A stretch of DNA of 8,240 nt. It comes from Flavicella sp037132785 (lineage in GTDB: Bacteria > Bacteroidota > Bacteroidia > Flavobacteriales > Flavobacteriaceae). The translations under genes were made by a program, and so were the position numbers. A model generated the notes under the pieces. The model was not told the origin of the DNA and ran no database searches. It saw nothing but the letters and a program-made list of their open reading frames with translations. Of this stretch, positions 1-6,136 are shown in pieces (position 1 is the stretch's first letter; every line of letters starts with the position of its first letter). The stretch is from NCBI RefSeq assembly GCF_037132785.1, contig NZ_JBAHZZ010000102.1, positions 1 through 8,240 of the forward strand. The letters are read 5' to 3'.

Positions 1-110
1 TAAAACAACTCCAAATTATTCAAGAAAAACTAAATAATAGACCTAGAAAGATACTTGGATATAAAACACCAAAAGAAATGATGGATATTGAACTTAAAAT
101 TGTAGCTTAG
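1..110 (+). CDS. IS30-family transposase, C-terminal fragment (5' end outside window)
   Basis: Reading from base 3, the frame is open for 35 codons to a TAG at 108-110. The stretch LNNRPRKILGYKTPKEMM is the typical C-terminal signature of IS30-family DDE transposases, where NxRPRKxLGYKTP follows the catalytic Glu of the rve-type core. The catalytic residues lie upstream of the window. These enzymes cut and join the IS ends, usually through a circular intermediate. Whether this copy is intact cannot be judged from the tail, but the tail shows no damage. Confidence 0.85.
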   Translation, partial: KQLQIIQEKLNNRPRKILGYKTPKEMMDIELKIVA

Positions 111-132
111 TAACATCATAAAACTAAAACGT

Positions 133-144
133 TTTGTTGCGTTA
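133..144 (-). repeat. Terminal inverted repeat, right end of IS30-type element
   Basis: TTTGTTGCGTTA here is the exact reverse complement of TAACGCAACAAA at 8116-8127. It follows the transposase stop by 22 bases, the expected place for the right inverted repeat. IS30-family repeats are usually longer (around 20-30 bp); beyond these 12 bases the two ends show only patchy similarity. Confidence 0.7.
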
Positions 145-327
145 CAACTTTGAATCCAAGTAACAATGGTATCTATATCCTGACTTTTCACATCCTTTGG
201 TCTGTCCACATTTTATACAAGTAAACCCATCTTGCCATTTTATTTTGGCTAAATAAGCCTTACAAGCTTCATCATTTGGTAATTCTTTTATAAAACTCAG
301 TATATTTTGACCTTGAAAAACATCCAT
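142..327 (-). pseudogene. IS1595-family transposase, N-terminal remnant truncated by the IS30 insertion
   Basis: About 60 codons remain of a transposase of the IS1595/ISXO2-like type. The N-terminus MDVFQGQN, the DEACKAYLAKIKWQDG stretch and the CIKCG knuckle match the N-terminal zinc-ribbon region of this family. Full members are roughly 200-330 aa and carry a DDE-type core, which is missing here. The frame enters the IS30 end and stops at a TAA (142-144) supplied by the IS tip, so the second half of the zinc ribbon after the HCY motif is lost. I start it at ATG 325-327, because MDVF resembles the usual start of relatives; a GTG at 346-348 would add seven residues. The fragment cannot be active. 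Confidence 0.75.
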
Positions 328-456
328 ATCTGTTATATTTAATGACACTAATATACAGAAGCTAAATGACTAACTCAGCGAATTTATTATCAACCACTCT
401 GAAATTCATTTGGTGTAATTAAAAGAGAGGAAGACGTTTCAGTAAAATGTAATCAC

Positions 457-493
457 AAAAAACCCCTTTGAAGTTTATTCAAAGGGGTTTTTT
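457..493. terminator. Rho-independent terminator, probably bidirectional, after the DUF3078 gene
   Basis: Bases 457-471 (AAAAAACCCCTTTGA) pair perfectly with 479-493 around a 7-base loop. The 15-bp stem has a CCCC/GGGG core and is flanked by A-run and T-run, so it can end transcription on either strand. It lies 18 bases beyond the stop of the leftward DUF3078 gene and closes the leftward suf-associated block. It also shields that block from transcription out of the IS remnants. Confidence 0.9.
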
Positions 494-511
494 TATAGTA
501 TTGTTTGTGGA

Positions 512-1417
512 TTAAAAGATATAACTGATTCCAATACCAAAAGTTTCTTTTACTTGAAATCCTTGGTAAGCATTGTCGTCATAAACTCCTTGAAAAGTTA
601 AGTTGGTAGAAAACACATCGTTAATTTTCATAATTAAGTTCATTGTGTAGTCTATATCAACATTTTGGGGTTTACTAATATAATCACTAAATAAAGTAAG
701 GATATTTTCCATTGAGATGTTTTCCATTAAGTTTATTCGGTAGTATCCACGAAGATTCATACCAAATTCATATCGCATATTTTCTCCAGGATCTACGCCA
801 TAAGTTTCCATCTCGTTACTTGATATAAAATCACCATCAATTAAAGTAAAAATTTCTCCTGATAAGAAGGTAAATTTAGAAGTAACAGGAGCTAAGTTGA
901 CAGATAAATTGTCGCTTTTTTTCCAGAAAAAACCAGGACCAAAACTTAAATAAGCAGGTTTGAAAAATCCAGAAACAGGGAAGTCTTTGTTGTTACCCGT
1001 TCCAGTATAATCACTACTAAAATTATTACCGTTAAGAAACTGAGTTTTAAAGTTATTAAAGAAAGATACATTCCAGTATTTCGTTATTTGTTTCCCTAAA
1101 ATAGAGTTCAATTCTAATCTGTCATCTGTTTTTTTAGTGTCTTCACCCGCTACAGCAGAAATTCCTATAGTAGCAATTAATTTGTTATCAAATACCCATC
1201 CGTTTTTTGAGTAATTAAAATCGTAGTTGAAATTTGCATTTCCAGAGAACGCATTGTCCCCACCTGGTTGCCAGTTAGAAAAAGCAGATTGGTTCATCAA
1301 TAAAGTTATTTTGCCAGTCGTTTTCCAGCTACCATCTTTTTTGGCGTCTTCATCTTGAGCAAATAAAATTGTATTTGTTAATAAAACAGTAAAAAGTAAT
1401 ATTTTTTTCATCATCAT
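512..1417 (-). CDS. DUF3078 family protein, predicted secreted/outer-membrane beta-barrel-like
   Basis: A protein of 301 aa with a Sec signal peptide (MMMKK, hydrophobic stretch, then LFA before QDED), so cleavage is predicted near residue 20. The mature part has alternating aromatic and polar residues and ends in a terminal Phe (GISYIF), as in outer-membrane beta-barrels. The motif NQSAFSNWQPGGDNAFSG near residues 42-59 is the hallmark I recognise for DUF3078, a Bacteroidota family of unknown function. The frame is open back to 1525, but I start at the first of three consecutive ATGs (1417, 1414, 1411). The longer version would overlap the DUF2480 gene and lack the signal peptide at its N-terminus, and a TAnnTTTG promoter element sits at 1432-1439. 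Which of the three ATGs is used is open. The gene lies last in the leftward block but probably has its own promoter. Confidence 0.88.
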   Translation of the reverse strand: MMMKKILLFTVLLTNTILFAQDEDAKKDGSWKTTGKITLLMNQSAFSNWQPGGDNAFSGNANFNYDFNYSKNGWVFDNKLIATIGISAVAGEDTKKTDDRLELNSILGKQITKYWNVSFFNNFKTQFLNGNNFSSDYTGTGNNKDFPVSGFFKPAYLSFGPGFFWKKSDNLSVNLAPVTSKFTFLSGEIFTLIDGDFISSNEMETYGVDPGENMRYEFGMNLRGYYRINLMENISMENILTLFSDYISKPQNVDIDYTMNLIMKINDVFSTNLTFQGVYDDNAYQGFQVKETFGIGISYIF

Positions 1418-1431
1418 TTTTTTTAAAAAGT

Positions 1432-1439
1432 CAAAGGTA
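1432..1439 (-). promoter_or_regulatory. Bacteroidetes-type -7 element for the DUF3078 gene
   Basis: The minus strand reads TACCTTTG, matching TAnnTTTG. It ends about 14 bases before the first ATG of the DUF3078 gene. A -33 match is weak (TTTT/TTTC at the expected distance). It lies between the stop of DUF2480 and the DUF3078 start, giving a very short leader and supporting the start at 1411-1417 rather than 1525. Confidence 0.5.
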
Positions 1440-1442
1440 CTA

Positions 1443-1949
1443 TTATTTTGGCTTTTTGAAAAGCGGAACGGTAGAACATGCTTCTCCATACATGATAGAA
1501 TTAGCAATTGGCAGTATTTTTTCAATCAACTGTGTATATGCGCTTGTGGGTATCGGTTTATTGGCACAACCTTTTATAATTACCGGTTTGTCTTTAATGT
1601 GGTCCGTGTCAAAATTATCTATGATTTTTTGATAGATAGAGCTTTCTAGCAGGTTAAGGTCTCCAACGACAATATGTTTTGTAAAAGGAGCTGCTTTTGT
1701 GGTAATTAATAAATAAGCCCATGATGGAATCACCGCATCAGCAGTACAGGTTAAAGCTACGTAACAGTTAGATAATGAACTCCAATCGAACTGTTCCAAC
1801 GATTCTCTAAAATCTTTTTCTTTTAAGATTAGTTCCTGAAATAACCATTTTTTTATATCAAACAACACACGATCTCCTTTTGGGTAATAGTCTTCAAGGT
1901 CTATGGTGACTAATTTGCTATTAGTAACTTTATTTATAATCTCTTCCAT
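1443..1949 (-). CDS. DUF2480 family protein, SUF-associated, function unknown
   Basis: A 168-aa soluble protein with no signal peptide or membrane segment. I recognise it as DUF2480, a Bacteroidota family found beside SUF iron-sulfur genes, from its TIDLEDYYP start, ALTCTADAVIPSWAY (around 65-79), VIIKGCANKPIP (123-134) and YGEACSTVPLFK (154-165). Cys68, Cys128 and Cys158 sit inside these three motifs, which are the ones I recall as conserved; Cys62 is outside them. The gene begins 24 bases after the stop of the SufT-like gene, so the two are probably co-transcribed. The cysteines and neighbourhood suggest a role in Fe-S or sulfur handling, but this is inference and no activity is known to me. 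Confidence 0.9.
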   Translation of the reverse strand: MEEIINKVTNSKLVTIDLEDYYPKGDRVLFDIKKWLFQELILKEKDFRESLEQFDWSSLSNCYVALTCTADAVIPSWAYLLITTKAAPFTKHIVVGDLNLLESSIYQKIIDNFDTDHIKDKPVIIKGCANKPIPTSAYTQLIEKILPIANSIMYGEACSTVPLFKKPK

Positions 1950-1973
1950 TGTTTGATGAGTTCTTTTAAAGAG

Positions 1974-2294
1974 TTATAGAAATCCTAGTTCTAGTTTTGC
2001 TTCTTCACTCATCATGTCTTGAGTCCAAGTAGGGTCAAAAGTAATTTCAACCTCAGCGTTGTCAATTTCTTCCAATTCTTTAACTTTATCTTCTACTTCT
2101 TTAGGAAGTGTTTCTGCAACTGGGCAGTTGGGTGATGTTAAAGTCATTAGTATTTTGGCTTCTTTATTTTCGTTTACCATTACGTCATAAATCAATCCTA
2201 ATTCGTAAATGTCCACAGGGATTTCGGGGTCAAAAATGGTTTTTAAAACCTGAACAATTTTTTCTCCTATGTCTGTAATTTGAGATTCTTCCAT
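1974..2294 (-). CDS. SufT/MIP18-like (DUF59) Fe-S cluster assembly factor
   Basis: A 106-aa single-domain protein of the DUF59/MIP18 family, cytosolic. The signature DPEIPVDIYELGLIY spans residues 22-36, and the cysteine motif LTSPNCPVAETLP (52-64) carries the conserved Cys57. Relatives (SufT in bacteria, CIA2/MIP18 in eukaryotes, PaaD-like proteins) help deliver or mature Fe-S clusters in target proteins. It lies between sufE and DUF2480, which supports the SUF assignment. Length is normal for the short Bacteroidota form. It has its own candidate -7 element at 2325-2332 in the 82-base gap behind sufE, and probably shares a transcript with DUF2480. The family is certain; calling it sufT is a reasonable but unproven orthology. 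Confidence 0.9.
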   Translation of the reverse strand: MEESQITDIGEKIVQVLKTIFDPEIPVDIYELGLIYDVMVNENKEAKILMTLTSPNCPVAETLPKEVEDKVKELEEIDNAEVEITFDPTWTQDMMSEEAKLELGFL

Positions 2295-2324
2295 CTTAAA
2301 TATTTATTTTGTTTTCGAATAGTT

Positions 2325-2332
2325 CAAAGATA
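2325..2332 (-). promoter_or_regulatory. Bacteroidetes-type -7 element for the SufT-like gene
   Basis: The minus strand reads TATCTTTG, an exact TAnnTTTG match, 30 bases upstream of the ATG at 2292-2294. I do not find a convincing -33 TTTG at 18-20 bases upstream. It would allow sufT-like and DUF2480 to be transcribed independently of sufE. Confidence 0.5.
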
Positions 2333-2376
2333 CGAATTATAGTTCTTTAAACTTTGTTTGATATTCGTGCTATAAC

Positions 2377-2802
2377 TTATGAGTTAACTTTAGTTTGAAA
2401 AGCGAGTGCGTATAGTTTTATTTGTTTGATCATTGAAACCAATCCATTCGCTCTAGTAGGTGATAAATGCTCTTTTAATTCAATTTGGTCAATAAAAGTC
2501 ATATCCGCCTTAATAATATCTGCAGGTGTCTGTTCGTTAAAAACACGTAAAAGCAAGGCCACAATCCCTTTTGTAAGGATTGCATCGCTTTCAGCAGTAA
2601 AGTATAAGGTGTCGTTTTTAAGTTCAGAATGAAGCCAAACTTTTGATTGACAACCTCTGATTAAATTCTCATCTTTTTTAAATTCGTCATCTATAATCGC
2701 TAATGATTTTCCAAGATCAATTATGTATTCATACCGCTCCATCCAATCTTCAAACATAGAAAACTCATCAATAATTTCTTCTTGTATTTCTTTGATAGTC
2801 AT
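2377..2802 (-). CDS. sufE: SufE family cysteine-desulfuration protein
   Basis: A 141-aa cytosolic protein of normal SufE length. SufE takes persulfide sulfur from the cysteine desulfurase SufS and passes it to the SufBCD scaffold. The catalytic Cys51 is in LIRGCQSKVWL, the family's signature. The C-terminal SPTRANGLVSMIKQIK region is also typical, in which the protein packs around the active-site loop. The ATG at 2800-2802 is preceded 18 bases upstream by a good -7 element. sufS and sufBCD are not in the window, so sufE is either the end of a split suf locus or separated by rearrangement. Confidence 0.93.
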   Translation of the reverse strand: MTIKEIQEEIIDEFSMFEDWMERYEYIIDLGKSLAIIDDEFKKDENLIRGCQSKVWLHSELKNDTLYFTAESDAILTKGIVALLLRVFNEQTPADIIKADMTFIDQIELKEHLSPTRANGLVSMIKQIKLYALAFQTKVNS

Positions 2803-2820
2803 ATTTTAAACTTATTTTTG
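2791..2820 (+). promoter_or_regulatory. Promoter of the pfkB / purF-like pair (Bacteroidetes -33/-7 type)
   Basis: TTTG (2791-2794), an 18-base spacer and TATTTTTG (2813-2820) match the TTTG-N19-TAnnTTTG pattern closely. The -33 part lies inside the first codons of sufE, and the -7 element directly abuts the oppositely oriented -7 element of sufE, creating the palindrome TTTGCAAA at 2817-2824. A start near 2826 would give a leader of about 75 bases before the pfkB ATG. Confidence 0.5.
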
Positions 2821-2850
2821 CAAAGTTATTGAATCATACTGAAGTTTAAA
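2821..2850 (-). promoter_or_regulatory. Promoter of sufE (Bacteroidetes -33/-7 type)
   Basis: On the minus strand TAACTTTG (2828 down to 2821) matches TAnnTTTG and is followed by CA, as is common in flavobacteria. TTTA (2850-2847), a three-of-four match to the -33 TTTG, lies 18 bases upstream. The predicted start near 2815 leaves a leader of about 12 bases before the sufE ATG. Confidence 0.55.
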
Positions 2851-2900
2851 GAATTTTACACAAAAGATTCTGAATTTTTAAAATACTAAAAATCAAGTAA

Positions 2901-3839
2901 ATGAGTAAATTATTAATCGTTGGTACAGTTGCATTTGATGCAATTGAAACACCTTTTGGGAAAACGGATAAAATTTTAGGTGGTGCTGCTACTTATATAG
3001 CGTTGTCTGCTGCTAATTTTAAAATTACATCAGGAATTGTGTCTGTTGTTGGTGGAGATTTTCCTCAAGAATATATTGATATGTTAAATGATCGAAATGT
3101 AGATACTGAAGGTGTTGAAATTGTTAAAGAAGGAAAAACTTTTTTCTGGTCTGGTAGATATCATAATGATATGAATACAAGAGATACGTTGGCAACAGAA
3201 TTAAATGTTTTAGAAAATTTTAGCCCTGTTGTTCCTGAAAAGTTTAAAGACGCAAGTATTGTAATGCTTGGAAATTTACACCCATTGATTCAAAATTCTG
3301 TTTTAGAACAAATGACAGAAAAACCAAAATTAATAATTTTGGATACGATGAATTTTTGGATGGATATTGCTTTGACTGAATTAAAAGAGGTGATTAAAAA
3401 GGTAGATGTAATTACCATTAATGATGAAGAAGCAAGACAATTAAGCGGAGAGTACTCTTTATTAGTTGCGGCTGAGAAAATTCAGGCTATGGGACCAAAA
3501 TATGTTGTCATTAAAAAAGGAGAACATGGAGCATTATTGTTTCATAAAGAACAAGTTTTCTTTGCACCTGCTTTGCCTTTAGAAGAAGTTTACGACCCTA
3601 CAGGAGCAGGAGATACTTTTGCAGGAGGGTTCTCTGGGTATCTTGCAAAAACAAAAGACGTCTCTTTTGAAAACATAAAAAACGCTTTGATTCACGGTTC
3701 CAATTTAGCCTCCTTTTGTGTAGAAAAATTTGGAACAGAGCGTATGCAAGATGTAACCGATACTGAAATAAATGAACGTTTGTTGAGTTTTAGAAATTTG
3801 ACAAAATATGAAATGGAAATTCCTTTAAAGAATAAATAA
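2901..3839 (+). CDS. PfkB family sugar/nucleoside kinase
   Basis: A 312-aa cytosolic kinase of the ribokinase/PfkB superfamily, which phosphorylates a sugar, nucleoside or related hydroxyl with ATP. It starts with the usual first strand (LLIVGTVAFDAIETPFG), then the Gly-rich KILGGAATYIALSAA substrate-side motif near residues 24-38. It carries the second PfkB signature DPTGAGDTFAGGF at 232-244, with Asp238 as catalytic base and the GAGD anion hole. The TINDEEARQLSG stretch near 173-184 and VIKKGEHGALLF near 202-213 also fit. Length is normal. The substrate cannot be told from the sequence. It precedes the PurF-like gene by 49 bases on the same strand with no terminator between, so they are probably one transcript; this hints at a ribose- or nucleoside-linked substrate, as inference. 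Confidence 0.9.
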   Translation: MSKLLIVGTVAFDAIETPFGKTDKILGGAATYIALSAANFKITSGIVSVVGGDFPQEYIDMLNDRNVDTEGVEIVKEGKTFFWSGRYHNDMNTRDTLATELNVLENFSPVVPEKFKDASIVMLGNLHPLIQNSVLEQMTEKPKLIILDTMNFWMDIALTELKEVIKKVDVITINDEEARQLSGEYSLLVAAEKIQAMGPKYVVIKKGEHGALLFHKEQVFFAPALPLEEVYDPTGAGDTFAGGFSGYLAKTKDVSFENIKNALIHGSNLASFCVEKFGTERMQDVTDTEINERLLSFRNLTKYEMEIPLKNK

Positions 3840-3888
3840 TTTAGTACAAACGGAAGTTGATTAATAACTCCAAAAGAGAATTTATATT

Positions 3889-5784
3889 ATGAGTGATGCT
3901 ATTAAACATGAATGTGGAATTGCAATGGTTCGTTTATTAAAACCGCTAGAGTTTTACAAAGAGAAATACGGATCTGCATTTTACGGAATCAATAAAATGT
4001 ATCTATTGATGGAAAAGCAACACAATCGCGGACAAGATGGCGCTGGGTTTGCTAGTTTAAAATTTAATGCGAGCCCTGGTTCTCGTTACATCAGTAGAGT
4101 TCGTTCAAATCAATCTCAACCTATTCAAGATATTTTTGCGAAAATTAATGACCGCTTAAATCTGGGCTTGAAAGAGAATCCAGACAAGGTGGATGACGTT
4201 GCTTGGCAAGAGGAAAACCTTCCTTATATTGGGAATTTGTTTTTAGGGCATGTTCGTTATGGTACTTCTGGTGGAAATAGTATTGAAAATGTACATCCTT
4301 TTTTGCGTCAGAGTAACTGGAGACATAAAAATTTAATTGTTGCAGGGAATTTTAATATGACAAATTCTTCTCAGTTATTGGAGGAATTGATCGAATTAGG
4401 ACAACATCCTAAAGAAAGTACTGATACCGTTACAGTAATGGAAAAAATTGGTCACTTTCTTGACAATGAAGTAGAAAGTTTGTATCAAGAATTAAAAGGT
4501 AATGTAAGTAAAAAAGATGCATCTCCTATAATTGCAGAAAAAATTAATATTCAAAGAATTTTAAAAAGAGCCACTAAAAGTTTTGATGGTGGGTATGCTA
4601 TGGCTGGTTTGTTAGGGCATGGAGATGCTTTTGTAATGAGAGATCCAGCAGGAATTAGACCCGCTTTTTATTATCAAGATGATGAAGTATTGGTTGTCGC
4701 TTCTGAACGACCTGTAATTCAAACGGTATTTAACGTGCCTTTAGAATCGGTAAAAGAGTTGGATAGAGGACATGCAATTATTGTGAAAAAATCCGGTAAA
4801 ATTACAATTGAGCCTATATTGGAACAATTGCCTAAAAAATCTTGTTCTTTTGAGCGAATATATTTTTCTCGCGGGAGTGATGCTGATATTTATAAAGAAC
4901 GTAAGAATTTGGGGAAAATTATTTTTCCAGAGATATTAAAAAAGATTGATAATAATATCTCTAATACGGTATTCTCTTTTATACCCAATACAGCAGAAAC
5001 TTCTTTTTATGGAATGAGAGAGGCTGCTGAGGATTTTTTAAATCAACAAAAATTAGAGAAAATATTAAAAGGAAAAAGACAGATTTCTGCTGAGAAACTA
5101 AAGGAAATTTTGTCCGAAAGACCTAGAATTGAAAAAATAGCGGTAAAAGATGTTAAGCTAAGAACGTTTATTGCTGATGATAAAAGTCGTGATGATTTAG
5201 TCGAGCATGTGTATGATATAACATATGGTGTTGTTAAAAAAGAAGACAATCTTGTTATTATTGATGATAGTATTGTGAGAGGAACTACTTTGAAAAAAAG
5301 TATTATTAAAATTTTAGACAGACTTAATCCAAAAAAGATAGTCATCGTTTCTTCTGCTCCTCAAATACGTTATCCCGATTGTTATGGAATTGACATGGCA
5401 AAAATCGGTGATTTTATTGCTTTTAGAGCTACTTTGGAATTATTGAAAGACACAGACCAATATCATATTGTTGCTGACGTGTATAAAAAATGTTTAAAAC
5501 AACGAATCAAAGAAGATGCAGGAATTGAGAATTTTGTAAAAGAAATATACGCTCCATTTACTGCCGTTCAAATTTCGGATAAAATTGCTCAAATGTTGAA
5601 AACGCCTTCGATTAAAGCTGGTGTTGAAGTAATTTTTCAAACAATTGAAGGTTTGCATAAGGCTTGTCCAGATCATTTAGGGGATTGGTATTTTAGTGGA
5701 GATTACCCTACAAATGGAGGTAAGAGAGTTGTAAATGAAGCTTTCATTAATTTTTACGAAGGAAAAAACAAGAGAGCTTATTAA
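3889..5784 (+). CDS. Long PurF-like amidophosphoribosyltransferase family protein
   Basis: A 631-aa protein combining an N-terminal class II glutamine amidotransferase domain with a C-terminal type I phosphoribosyltransferase domain. PurF normally makes 5-phosphoribosylamine from PRPP and glutamine, the first step of purine synthesis. Cys9 (in KHECGIAMV) is the expected nucleophile after removal of an eight-residue propeptide. KQHNRGQDGAGFAS (43-56), GHVRYGTSG and DPAGIRPAFYY are amidotransferase motifs. VIIDDSIVRGTT (456-467) is an intact PRPP-binding loop. It is about 120-160 residues longer than classical PurF (roughly 470-510 aa). The usual KNRYVGRTFI loop is replaced by a divergent segment with KLRTFIADD (around 424-432), and the C-terminal CxxC pair of the Fe-S type PurF is missing. 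It may be a second PurF-type enzyme rather than the housekeeping one, so I give no gene symbol. Confidence 0.87.
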   Translation: MSDAIKHECGIAMVRLLKPLEFYKEKYGSAFYGINKMYLLMEKQHNRGQDGAGFASLKFNASPGSRYISRVRSNQSQPIQDIFAKINDRLNLGLKENPDKVDDVAWQEENLPYIGNLFLGHVRYGTSGGNSIENVHPFLRQSNWRHKNLIVAGNFNMTNSSQLLEELIELGQHPKESTDTVTVMEKIGHFLDNEVESLYQELKGNVSKKDASPIIAEKINIQRILKRATKSFDGGYAMAGLLGHGDAFVMRDPAGIRPAFYYQDDEVLVVASERPVIQTVFNVPLESVKELDRGHAIIVKKSGKITIEPILEQLPKKSCSFERIYFSRGSDADIYKERKNLGKIIFPEILKKIDNNISNTVFSFIPNTAETSFYGMREAAEDFLNQQKLEKILKGKRQISAEKLKEILSERPRIEKIAVKDVKLRTFIADDKSRDDLVEHVYDITYGVVKKEDNLVIIDDSIVRGTTLKKSIIKILDRLNPKKIVIVSSAPQIRYPDCYGIDMAKIGDFIAFRATLELLKDTDQYHIVADVYKKCLKQRIKEDAGIENFVKEIYAPFTAVQISDKIAQMLKTPSIKAGVEVIFQTIEGLHKACPDHLGDWYFSGDYPTNGGKRVVNEAFINFYEGKNKRAY

Positions 5785-5801
5785 TAAAATTATGCTTGTC
5801 T

Positions 5802-5836
5802 AAAAAGCCTCTTATGCTTGCATAAGAGGCTTTTTT
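5802..5836 (+). terminator. Rho-independent terminator after the PurF-like gene
   Basis: AAAAAGCCTCTTATG (5802-5816) pairs perfectly with 5821-5835 around the tetraloop CTTG, followed by a T-run ending at 5836. The 15-bp stem begins 18 bases after the TAA of the PurF-like gene and ends the pfkB-purF-like transcript. The A-run on the left side means it could also act on leftward transcription. Confidence 0.92.
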
Positions 5837-6029
5837 GTGTTTTAAAGTGATTTTTAAATGAGGTAATAATAATTTGGGATATTTTTTATTCAGATAAGCA
5901 ATAAAAATAGAAGCATAGCCCCATTACGGTTCTGTTTTATAATTAAAGATAAAGGAAATAGAAACTAATATAATCAATCATTTTGATGTTTATTTGGTAT
6001 TAGTGTAAAGAGAGACTAGAAATATAGGT
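5837..6029. other. AT-rich intergenic stretch with no recognisable gene
   Basis: The gene-free gap runs from the terminator to the stop of the lipoprotein gene at 6137, about 300 bases. This first part is AT-rich, has stops in all frames, and I see no convincing promoter, repeat or remnant in it. The rest of the gap is the structured block described separately. Confidence 0.6.
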
Positions 6030-6117
6030 AGCGAACAGCCACGAGACCCAAGTGTTCGTAGGAGTGAGATGCACTCCGTTTTATTAGGTAGCCCACTTCC
6101 CCTAACTGCTGGTCGCT
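6030..6117. other. GC-richer block with multi-arm pairing potential (candidate structured RNA or repeat element)
   Basis: By my count this 88-base block is about 53% GC, in a clearly AT-rich surrounding. Its two ends pair: AGCGAACAGC (6030-6039) with GCTGGTCGCT (6108-6117), nine of ten bases. Inside, GGAGTG (6061-6066) pairs with CACTCC (6072-6077) around a 5-base loop. A competing pair is CGAACA (6032-6037) with TGTTCG (6053-6058). AGGTAGC occurs twice (6026-6032 and 6086-6092). There is no T-run, so it is not a standard terminator. It starts 20 bases beyond the stop of the leftward lipoprotein gene. Possible explanations are a small structured RNA, a 3'-UTR element, a dispersed repeat, or the end of an old mobile element; I cannot choose between them. 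Confidence 0.45.
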
Positions 6118-6136
6118 TTATAATTTCAGCTTGCAT

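Larger units (their letters stand above)
1..144 (+). mobile_element. IS30-family insertion sequence, right end (partial)
   Basis: The window opens inside an IS30-type element. It contains the C-terminal end of the transposase (stop at 108-110), a 22-base non-coding stretch, and a terminal inverted repeat at 133-144 whose reverse complement, TAACGCAACAAA, recurs exactly at 8116-8127 in front of another IS30-type transposase start. The right boundary is placed at 144 because that is where identity with the other end stops, and because the oppositely oriented IS1595-type frame loses sense there. The true tip could lie one or two bases further out. The left part lies outside the window, so the target duplication cannot be tested. 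Confidence 0.75.

Noticed and set aside
1418..1525. N-terminal extension of the DUF3078 frame back to 1525
   Set aside because: It would overlap the DUF2480 gene by about 80 bases and bury the signal peptide inside the protein, and the -7 element at 1432-1439 lies within it.
2426..2632. Rightward frame of 68 codons
   Set aside because: It is the antisense of sufE, with no family resemblance and no ribosome-binding or promoter signal.
5043..5345. Leftward frame of 100 codons inside the PurF-like gene
   Set aside because: It is antisense to well-recognised PurF-like coding sequence including the PRPP motif; the composition (Ser, Leu, Ile, Phe rich) is typical of a mirrored frame.
5494..5676. 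Leftward frame of 60 codons inside the PurF-like gene
   Set aside because: Antisense to the C-terminal part of a clear gene, with no recognisable product.
6030..6117. Integron attC site
   Set aside because: The block has paired arms, but I do not find the GTTRRRY and RYYYAAC core sites in the right order, and there is no cassette layout or integrase.
6018..6119. Short leftward ORF (about 33 codons) through the structured block
   Set aside because: It has no start codon near a promoter or ribosome-binding site, is bounded closely by stops, and the base pairing explains the composition better.
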